6,454 nt of DNA from an uncultured Flavobacteriales bacterium (GTDB taxonomy: Bacteria; Bacteroidota; Bacteroidia; Flavobacteriales_D; Sanyastnellaceae), in contig CALKHD010000105.1 of NCBI GenBank assembly GCA_938092195.1, positions 1 to 6,454 of the forward strand, in the 5' to 3' direction. Under the pieces are notes generated by a model that saw only the letters and a list, made by a program, of their open reading frames with translations, was not told where the DNA came from and did not search any database. Positions 1 to 5,693 of this stretch are shown piece by piece. Numbering within the stretch: position 1 is the first letter of the stretch; each line of letters begins with the position of its first letter. The translations under genes and the position numbers were made by a program.

Positions 1-1966
1 TCAGGAAGCTCAGTTGACCACTTTCGAACCAGGGTTCGTCGCTGATCACCCACCCCGCACTCAGGGAAGGGAAAAATCCATAGCGGTAATTTCTCCCAAA
101 TCGACTTGACCCATCCACACGGGCTGTGGCTTGAAAGAAATACCGGTCTTTCAAGGTGTAGTTGGCCCTTCCGAAATAAGACAGGAAGCTGTGCTGAGAG
201 GGGTTGTTGACGGTGGTCTGCCCATTGGCCACTTCCAGTAGACTGTCGCTGTCGAAGATGGGCCCTGTGACATCGCCGAAACCGATTCCGTAACCATATC
301 CATCGGTCCGCTGAAACTCGGACCCCAGCAGAAGGCTCAGCCTGCTAAACTCGGTCAGGTCCATTTTGTAGTCAGCGGTCAGGCTGTAATTCCAGTTCAG
401 CACATAGTTGGCATACCGATTGGCATTGCCGAGTTCGCTGGTCAAGAAGATGCTGGGCGGGTTGTAGATGTCTTCTCGAACATGCATGTAATCAAATCCT
501 CCAGAGCCTTTGATGAACAGCTTGTCAGAAGGAGTCAGAATCAGGCTCAAGTTGTTGATGGAGCGGTCCTCTGTCGTGATCCAAGTCTTGCTTTCCCTCA
601 CGGCCACGGGATTCTTGGTTCCGCCCCATTCGTCTTGATACAGGTAGTAATCACCGGGCAAGGATTGAATGGTGCCGTCGGCATTGAACAAGGTGTCACT
701 GCGGTATACCGGGTAGTAGGGGAGCGCATTGGACATGGCGTCTCCCAACCCACCCGACCAGGCCGCATCGATCCTGTTGTTGATGCCCCGGCTCAAGCTC
801 GAAGACAGCATCACCTTGAGCCAGTCTGTGGGGGCGTAATCGCCGTTCACCCGTCCACTGACCCGTTCGTAGCTGTTGCCAATCAAATAACTGCCGTTGT
901 CATCATAGCTGACACCGGCATAGATGCTGTGCTTTTCTCCGCCACTCCTGGCCCCAAAACTGTAGTTGTGCTTGACGCCCATGCCCACAGTTTCAGACAC
1001 CCAATCAGTTTCGGTGAGCATGGCTTGCTGAAAAGCGTCCTTTCGTGTCTCTGGAGAGTCTCCGACAGAGGTGAAGCCAGGCAGCCAGACGTATCCCGTT
1101 CCACCATCGTTTTCCCAAGCTTCTTGACGAAGGGTGAGGTATTGCTCGGTGTTGAGCATGTTGGGCAAGGAGGCTGGGGTGGAGAGGCCCATGCTCGAAC
1201 TGAATTCAAAGGTGGTTCCCGCAGACCCTCGCTTGGTGGTGATCAAGATGACCCCATTGGCCCCTCTGGACCCGTAGATCCCGGTTGCAGCGGCGTCTTT
1301 GAGGATTTCGACGGACTCAATGTCGTTGGGATTGATGGTGGCCAGCGGGTTGTTGTTCAATGCTCCGCTGTTTCCCCGTAGGAAGTAATCTTGGGTGATG
1401 GGGATTCCATCGACCACATACAGCGGATCGCCTGCGGCAGATACTGAAGCCACACCCCGCACCCGAATCAAACTTCCCGCTCCAGCCACGCCAGAGCTCT
1501 GTGACACTTGAACACCGGCAGCTTGGCCTTGCAAGGCCGCCTCAAAACTGGGGGTTCGGACAGCGGTGATTTGCTTGGAGTCAATTTGGGAGATGGAGCC
1601 CGTGACCTCCTTCTTTCTTTGGACACCATAGCCGACCACCACCACGTCATCCATGAGGACAGCATCGGTTTTCAATTGAACGTTGACCGTTTTGGTTTGG
1701 CCTGCATTTAAGCGGATGGACTCGGTGACTTTGATGTAGCCCACAAATGAGAAGAGAACCTGATGGTTGCCCGCCCCGAGTTCTATTTGGTACTGGCCAT
1801 CGATGTTCGAGGACACCCCTTTGGCCCCACCATTGGCCAAAATCGATGCTCCAGGCAGCGGCTGACCATTCTCGTCGGTCACCACGCCGGTCAACGTTTG
1901 TCCTTGGACGCTCAGGGACATCAGAAGGCACATGGCTGCCAAAAGGCCGTGTATTGGTTGGCTCAT
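1..1966 (-). CDS. SusC/RagA-family TonB-linked outer-membrane transporter, N-terminal 655 residues (3' end outside window)
   Basis: The frame is open from an ATG at 1966-1964 to the left edge, giving 655 codons. SusC proteins are usually about 1000 residues, so roughly the last third of the barrel is missing. Residues 1-22 form a signal peptide (LLAAMCLLMSLSVQG). Residues 24-100 form a carboxypeptidase-regulatory-like beta-sandwich (TGVVTDENGQPLPGASI, then FSFVGY). A TonB-box-like stretch follows at 105-114 (MDDVVVVGYG). The plug domain runs from about 117 to 247 and carries IRVRG, PLYVVDGIPI, INPNDIESVEILKDAAA and YGSRGANGVILITTKRG, all SusC hallmarks. The rest is aromatic-rich beta-barrel. 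Family knowledge: these proteins import oligosaccharides or peptides across the outer membrane with a SusD lipoprotein lid, powered by TonB. The substrate cannot be read from the sequence; the amylase upstream suggests malto-oligosaccharides (inference). The gene lies 90 bp after the amylase stop with its own palindrome (2022-2040) ahead of it. No Shine-Dalgarno sequence precedes the start. Confidence 0.96.
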   Translation of the reverse strand, partial: MSQPIHGLLAAMCLLMSLSVQGQTLTGVVTDENGQPLPGASILANGGAKGVSSNIDGQYQIELGAGNHQVLFSFVGYIKVTESIRLNAGQTKTVNVQLKTDAVLMDDVVVVGYGVQRKKEVTGSISQIDSKQITAVRTPSFEAALQGQAAGVQVSQSSGVAGAGSLIRVRGVASVSAAGDPLYVVDGIPITQDYFLRGNSGALNNNPLATINPNDIESVEILKDAAATGIYGSRGANGVILITTKRGSAGTTFEFSSSMGLSTPASLPNMLNTEQYLTLRQEAWENDGGTGYVWLPGFTSVGDSPETRKDAFQQAMLTETDWVSETVGMGVKHNYSFGARSGGEKHSIYAGVSYDDNGSYLIGNSYERVSGRVNGDYAPTDWLKVMLSSSLSRGINNRIDAAWSGGLGDAMSNALPYYPVYRSDTLFNADGTIQSLPGDYYLYQDEWGGTKNPVAVRESKTWITTEDRSINNLSLILTPSDKLFIKGSGGFDYMHVREDIYNPPSIFLTSELGNANRYANYVLNWNYSLTADYKMDLTEFSRLSLLLGSEFQRTDGYGYGIGFGDVTGPIFDSDSLLEVANGQTTVNNPSQHSFLSYFGRANYTLKDRYFFQATARVDGSSRFGRNYRYGFFPSLSAGWVISDEPWFESGQLSFL

Positions 1967-2006
1967 GAATCGGTTTCTAAAAAGGGGGCAAATGACACGC
2001 CCCAAG

Positions 2007-2014
2007 CGAAGTTA
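2007..2014 (-). promoter_or_regulatory. Possible -7 promoter box of the SusC-family gene
   Basis: The minus strand reads TAACTTCG, one mismatch from TAnnTTTG. It lies 40 bp before the SusC-family ATG and 7 bp downstream of operator 1, so the operator would cover the -33/-7 spacer. No -33 element is recognisable, so this is tentative. Confidence 0.3.
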
Positions 2015-2021
2015 ATCAGAC

Positions 2022-2040
2022 ACGTGTATCCACTACACGT
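2022..2040. promoter_or_regulatory. Predicted operator 1, upstream of the SusC-family gene
   Basis: This is a perfect inverted repeat, ACGTGTA-N5-TACACGT, containing the core GTGT-N7-ACAC at 2024-2038. It sits 56 bp ahead of the SusC-family start and 17 bp past the amylase stop. The same core occurs in the other two gaps of the window. On the minus strand it is not followed by a T-run, which argues against a terminator. Assignment to the neighbouring NrtR-like regulator is inference. Confidence 0.72.
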
Positions 2041-2056
2041 TTGAGTGCCTGAAGGG

Positions 2057-4840
2057 TCACGGGTTCAGCCAGTGGACAGAAGAGGACCCTCGAGAGGAAC
2101 TGCACCGCAGCAGATATGGCCCAGACGGCAGGGCCGTTGGCAAAGTCCACTGGGTGGTGCCCACTGGAATCTGTGTTCGGTAAGCCACACGGCCGGTGAT
2201 GTCGAGCGCGGTCAATTCCATTCCGTCTTCAGCAGGGGAATGGAAGGAAACCGTTGGCAGGGTTCCGGGATTTGGCGCCACAGAGAAGGAGGCTTCTTGC
2301 TGTGCTTCGTGGATGCCCAAGATGTTCTCAGGTGTGGCGAGCGGAACATCCGTCCACAGGTGGTACTCACCTGGGTTCAAATCCGTGGATGCATTCAAGT
2401 CGGTCACCTCGATGCTTTCGCCTGAGAAGTAGTCATGCCACGTTCCAGTGTGTTGAAATCCTGGGGTTAGGCTCAAGGCCGTGGTGTTAAAATTGGCCAC
2501 CACCACCACATTCATGTCGCTCCCGTTCAAGTGGAGACGCTTGCCGTATCCCCAAACATCCCAATTGAAATCAGTGGTTTGAAAGACCGGGTGGTCGCGC
2601 TTGAGCCCAGACAAGGCCGACATGACTTGGTAAATTCTGTAGCGAGATGCAGACTCCCTGTAGTCCCAACGAACGGGCTTGGCATCCACACGGCAGTCTT
2701 CTGAAATGGTCACGCCATCGCTGCAGGTGTTGATGGAATAGTCGTACCCCAATTCACCAAACTGCCAGATCATTTTGGGTCCGGGCAAGGGGAGGTGGAA
2801 GCAAGATGTGGCTTCCATTCTGGCCAAAGCGGTTTGAATCTCTGAGGCGTCGTACCCTCCGCTGCTGTTTCCAAAGGACAGGTTCTTGAACATCAACCGT
2901 TCCTCGTCGTGGCTTTCCATATAACTCACTGAACGCGGGTGGTTCCATCCACGCGCTTGCCAACTGGCCCAAGCCAAATTGGACCCATAGCCCATGGCCG
3001 CTTCCTGATAGTCATGGGTCACATTCGCCCAAGTCATAAAGCCCAAGTCACTCAGCGCTTTTTCCTCGTTGTTGTCTGTCCAGTGCTCCAGAATCATGTA
3101 GAATTCAGGATCTTGACTCCACACGTGGCTGCCGTATTCCGACCACAGGTTGATTCGGTCTTGGTCGTAGCTGCCTCCTGTTCCGTTCCAAGTGAAGCCT
3201 TGTGACAAATCCCAGCGCATGCCATCGATGTGGAATTCATCCCGCCAAAAGTCCATCACCCTCTTGGTGAACGCCTGTGTGGCCTCAGCCTGGTGGTCGT
3301 AGTCGAAGAAGAAGTCCACTCCGTTGGCAGGCGGGGTCACATTGAAAAACGGATTGTCTGACGCTGGTGCTCCATTTTGCCACCACATCAGGATCTGAGG
3401 GTTGGGCCAGTCGCTGTGGTTCATCACCATGTCCAGGATGACCGAAATGCCGCGCTCATGACAAGCGTTCACCAATTCTTGAAGCTTGGCTTTGGGGCCA
3501 TAGGCTTTGTCCACAGCAAAAAAGAAACTCGGATTGTACCCCCAACTGTCATTGCCATTGAATTCATTGATGGGCATCAATTCCAATGCGGTCACATTCA
3601 AAGAAGCGAGGTAGTCCAATGTGTCAATGATGAAATCGAAGGTTCGTTCTTCACTGAAGTCGCGAACCAAGAGTTCATAGATGACCAGGTTTTCTTGGGC
3701 AGGCCGGTCGAAATCTCCGTCGGTCCATTCGAAGTCTGATCCGCCTGTCTGAAAGACACTCACGGGCGCCTGCGAATCGGCCTCGTCCGGAAATCCCAAC
3801 AAAAACGGGTATGTGGATTCTGGAATCCACGGATCGTTCCAGTAGTCGAGTTGCTTTTCGGCATACGGATCGGCATACCGGGCGTCGTTGGGCATGACAT
3901 GATACTGGTACCGATATTCTTGGGCGGGATTCAGTCCGGAGAGCTCAATCCAAAAACGGTCTCCTTCAGGAGTGACATTCATGAGGAATTCCTGCTGAAT
4001 CTGCCATTCGGTCAAGTCTCCCACGAAAAACACATGGCTTTTGCCAGGAGCGTAGAGCTGAAGCACCATGGCCTCTCCATCAGCGGAAGGGTTGAGCCCG
4101 TCTTCGGTTCCCAATGGAGCCTCGGCCACGGGAGAGTTGACGGGAAGGACCACCACGGTGATGGCGGCAATGGCGGTTTCAGTGCCATTGTTTGCGTGAA
4201 CCTCGATCACAAAGGACCCGGAAGATTCCGGAACCCATGCCCATTCAATCTGAAGTGCATCATTGGCCTGAAAAAGCGTGTCGTTGCCCAAGATGAAGGC
4301 CAAGTCAGCCTGATCACTGGCGGACGCCAAAAGTTGAACTTCCTCGCCAATCACCCCAATCACGCTGCTTTGCTGGGGTTCGAGAAAGACCGCTTCGAAT
4401 CCGGCATTGCTCAATGGAAGAAACAGGTCCCCTCCATCGGTGTCTCTGCCCACCAGAGATCCATCTCCGTTCCTGAACACCATGGCCAATTGCTCGGCCT
4501 CTACGCCTTCGGCGAGTCCAAAGAAATTGGTCAAGGATTGACCACCAAAATCAAAGCTCCAGAGGTTGTTTCCTTCGGAACTCAGCTGCCAATTGGGGTC
4601 GGTGCTACCCCAAGGCATAACCACGTTTTGCCAACTGGATGGGGTTTCGCTTTCCGATGTGATCAGGCCAGCATGAATGAAAATTGGAGCCACCCCTGCC
4701 AGCTCTTCATTGCCTTCAGCGGCATCGTAGTGCAAAACCACGGGCTCATCAGCAGAAGGGAAGGGCGGAGTGGTCCAAACCACTTGAGAAGTGGCGCTGG
4801 TGCATAATAAAAGACCTACGAAAGAGTAGAGCAGGCGCAT
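2057..4840 (-). CDS. Secreted multi-domain GH13 alpha-amylase-type glucan hydrolase with T9SS sorting domain
   Basis: This is a complete 927-residue protein with ATG at 4840-4838 and TGA at 2059-2057. Domains in order: signal peptide ~1-19; an N-terminal beta-rich domain ~20-143 (ending FRNGDGS..GRDTDGGDLF), of the kind seen before Bacteroidota amylases and probably glucan-binding; an Ig-like domain ~150-232; a CBM48/E-set domain ~255-345; the GH13 barrel ~383-760; a C-terminal beta domain ~765-832; and a type A T9SS tail ~850-927 (APNPG, LDITGR, LPSGPYLLR). GH13 motifs: MPINEF (422-427) with WGYNP (433-437); region I DMVMNH (470-475); region II GMRWD, nucleophile D544; region III LEHW, acid/base E585; region IV SHDEE, stabiliser D645. 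All three catalytic acids are present, so it should be active. The T9SS tail predicts export to the surface or medium. WGYNP and SHDE also occur in debranching and branching enzymes, so alpha-1,4 endo-hydrolysis is likely but pullulanase-like activity is possible. Palindrome 4872-4886 lies 31 bp upstream. Confidence 0.94.
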   Translation of the reverse strand: MRLLYSFVGLLLCTSATSQVVWTTPPFPSADEPVVLHYDAAEGNEELAGVAPIFIHAGLITSESETPSSWQNVVMPWGSTDPNWQLSSEGNNLWSFDFGGQSLTNFFGLAEGVEAEQLAMVFRNGDGSLVGRDTDGGDLFLPLSNAGFEAVFLEPQQSSVIGVIGEEVQLLASASDQADLAFILGNDTLFQANDALQIEWAWVPESSGSFVIEVHANNGTETAIAAITVVVLPVNSPVAEAPLGTEDGLNPSADGEAMVLQLYAPGKSHVFFVGDLTEWQIQQEFLMNVTPEGDRFWIELSGLNPAQEYRYQYHVMPNDARYADPYAEKQLDYWNDPWIPESTYPFLLGFPDEADSQAPVSVFQTGGSDFEWTDGDFDRPAQENLVIYELLVRDFSEERTFDFIIDTLDYLASLNVTALELMPINEFNGNDSWGYNPSFFFAVDKAYGPKAKLQELVNACHERGISVILDMVMNHSDWPNPQILMWWQNGAPASDNPFFNVTPPANGVDFFFDYDHQAEATQAFTKRVMDFWRDEFHIDGMRWDLSQGFTWNGTGGSYDQDRINLWSEYGSHVWSQDPEFYMILEHWTDNNEEKALSDLGFMTWANVTHDYQEAAMGYGSNLAWASWQARGWNHPRSVSYMESHDEERLMFKNLSFGNSSGGYDASEIQTALARMEATSCFHLPLPGPKMIWQFGELGYDYSINTCSDGVTISEDCRVDAKPVRWDYRESASRYRIYQVMSALSGLKRDHPVFQTTDFNWDVWGYGKRLHLNGSDMNVVVVANFNTTALSLTPGFQHTGTWHDYFSGESIEVTDLNASTDLNPGEYHLWTDVPLATPENILGIHEAQQEASFSVAPNPGTLPTVSFHSPAEDGMELTALDITGRVAYRTQIPVGTTQWTLPTALPSGPYLLRCSSSRGSSSVHWLNP

Positions 4841-4871
4841 TCGAGAATCATGGGGTTTTGATAAAGCCTAA

Positions 4872-4886
4872 GTGTCACTCGTACAC
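4872..4886. promoter_or_regulatory. Predicted operator 2, upstream of the amylase gene
   Basis: The sequence is GTGTCACTCGTACAC, with core GTGT-N7-ACAC. On the minus strand it reads GTGTACGAGTGACAC, which differs from operator 3 at only the three central positions. It lies in the 51-bp gap between the regulator's stop and the amylase start, 31 bp upstream of the amylase ATG. A site here implies the amylase has its own control point rather than relying only on read-through from the regulator gene. Confidence 0.7.
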
Positions 4887-4891
4887 CTGGG

Positions 4892-5626
4892 TCAATCGGG
4901 TTTCCTATACGTGTACAATTGAGCGGGCTTGTGCAATACACCTTCCTGCTTTTCATCGAGCGCGACCACATCGGCCATTCGCTTTACAATTTTCCTGAAG
5001 TTACGCTTGTCCAGGCGCTTGTTCAGGATGATTTCATGGAGCCTTTGAAATTGACCCAAAGTGAATTTCTTTGGCAACAATTCAAAGATGATGTTGTGGT
5101 GGGCTACGTCTTCTTTCAGCTGTTCCAGACCCGCCATCACAATGTCATTGTGGTCAAAAGCCAATCTCGGCATGTCGGACAATGGACACCATTCAGCTCG
5201 ACTGGCAAAGCTGCTCGGCATGGGACGGTACTCGGCAATGGAGACGAGGCTGTAGTATCCGATGGTCACCACTCGGCGATCTGGAAACGGACGAAATCGC
5301 GTGAGCCATTCTTTGTCCTTTTCACCAAAAACACGATCAGGAGCACCAAAGGCATGAAACTGCTTCAGGTAAACCCCCTCCAATGAAGTCAAGTTGGACA
5401 AAATTCGGGAGGCAGCTTGGTCCAGGCCTTCGTGCGGAAGCACCAAGTCGCCAGGGACGGCCATGTGAAACCGATCCATCCCCATGTCTTCACCAGGCAA
5501 GCCCTGACGTATCAGCAAAACTTGAAGCTTCTCGCCGTCGAACCCAAAAACCACATTGTCGATACTCAGATCAAAGGATGCGGTTTCGCTCATGGTTTGA
5601 GGTGAGGTGGAAGGAACGGAAGGCAT
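4892..5626 (-). CDS. NrtR-like transcriptional regulator: degenerate Nudix sensor domain plus winged helix
   Basis: The protein has 244 residues from the ATG at 5626-5624, or 233 from the in-frame ATG at 5593-5591, and ends at TGA 4894-4892. Residues ~17-155 form a Nudix fold (FDLSIDNVVFGFDG, LQVLLIRQG, FHMAVPGDLV). In the Nudix-box position, G59 and E66 remain. The catalytic REUxEE stretch reads R74-I-L-S-N-L, so the metal-binding glutamates are gone and hydrolysis is unlikely. Residues ~178-242 match the C-terminal winged helix of this family (FELLPKKFTLGQFQRLHEII, LDKRNFRKIVKRM, HKPAQLYTY). Family knowledge: NrtR regulators use the Nudix domain as a ligand sensor, and Bacteroides relatives such as AraR control sugar-use genes. 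Here the neighbours suggest control of alpha-glucan use; the ligand is unknown. A perfect TAnnTTTG box at 5644-5637 would start transcription only a few bases before the first ATG, so the second ATG, which leaves a normal leader, is the better start. It is 51 bp from the amylase, with no terminator seen between. Confidence 0.9.
   Translation of the reverse strand: MPSVPSTSPQTMSETASFDLSIDNVVFGFDGEKLQVLLIRQGLPGEDMGMDRFHMAVPGDLVLPHEGLDQAASRILSNLTSLEGVYLKQFHAFGAPDRVFGEKDKEWLTRFRPFPDRRVVTIGYYSLVSIAEYRPMPSSFASRAEWCPLSDMPRLAFDHNDIVMAGLEQLKEDVAHHNIIFELLPKKFTLGQFQRLHEIILNKRLDKRNFRKIVKRMADVVALDEKQEGVLHKPAQLYTYRKPD
4911..4925. promoter_or_regulatory. Possible degenerate operator inside the 3' end of the regulator gene
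   Basis: The plus strand reads GTGTACAATTGAGCG. It matches the GTGTAC-N3-TGA part of operators 2 and 3 but lacks the final CAC. It is in coding sequence for residues ~234-238 of the regulator, and its centre is ~39 bp from operator 2's centre. It may be a weak auxiliary half-site or coincidence. Confidence 0.25.
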
Positions 5627-5629
5627 AGG

Positions 5630-5650
5630 TTGGTGTCAAAAGTACACCAA
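5630..5650. promoter_or_regulatory. Predicted operator 3, between the regulator and pfkA
   Basis: This is a perfect 7-bp inverted repeat, TTGGTGT-N7-ACACCAA, with core GTGT-N7-ACAC at 5633-5647. Minus-strand core: GTGTACTTTTGACAC. It overlaps the regulator's predicted -7 box (5637-5644), which points to autorepression by promoter occlusion. It ends 43 bp ahead of the pfkA start, so it could also affect pfkA. Binding by the adjacent regulator is inferred. Confidence 0.75.
5637..5644 (-). promoter_or_regulatory. Predicted -7 promoter box of the Nudix-type regulator gene
   Basis: The minus strand reads TACTTTTG, a perfect match to the Bacteroidota -7 consensus TAnnTTTG. Transcription would begin around 5629-5632. 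That leaves a leader of only a few bases before ATG 5626 but about 36-39 bases before ATG 5593. No clear -33 TTTG was found. The box lies entirely inside operator 3. Confidence 0.5.
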
Positions 5651-5681
5651 TTTCATCGTGGCGTTCGCCGATGTACCTTCG
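5651..5681 (+). promoter_or_regulatory. Possible pfkA promoter
   Basis: The plus strand has TTTC at 5651-5654 and TACCTTCG at 5674-5681, separated by 19 bp. These are each one mismatch from the Bacteroidota TTTG and TAnnTTTG boxes at the usual spacing. The start point would fall only about 6 bases before the pfkA ATG. The left element directly abuts operator 3, so a bound regulator would probably interfere with polymerase. Confidence 0.3.
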
Positions 5682-5693
5682 CGCCCCTTACCC

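Noticed and set aside
482..1381. A 299-codon open frame on the plus strand
   Set aside because: It lies antisense within the SusC-family coding sequence, has no recognisable domain, and the minus-strand frame has unmistakable SusC motifs.
1501..1515. GTGACACTTGAACAC, one arm mismatch from the operator core
   Set aside because: It lies deep in SusC-family coding sequence and a one-mismatch copy is expected by chance in a window of this size.
2022..2040. Hairpin as a rho-independent terminator after the amylase gene
   Set aside because: The stem is short and AT/GC mixed, and the minus strand continues TGTCTGATTAACTT without a T-run; the same core recurs ahead of other genes, which fits an operator better.
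4799..4804. Cys13 of the amylase signal peptide as a lipoprotein lipobox
   Set aside because: Leu precedes the Cys where Gly, Ala or Ser is required, and a C-terminal T9SS tail indicates a different route.
3851..4807. A 318-codon open frame on the plus strand
   Set aside because: It is antisense to the amylase, whose domains cover the whole stretch; the translated sequence has no recognisable family features.
5660..5669. Short palindrome GGCGTTCGCC between the regulator and pfkA
   Set aside because: It has only 4-bp arms with a 2-base centre and no second copy was noticed, so it is not supported as a site or terminator.
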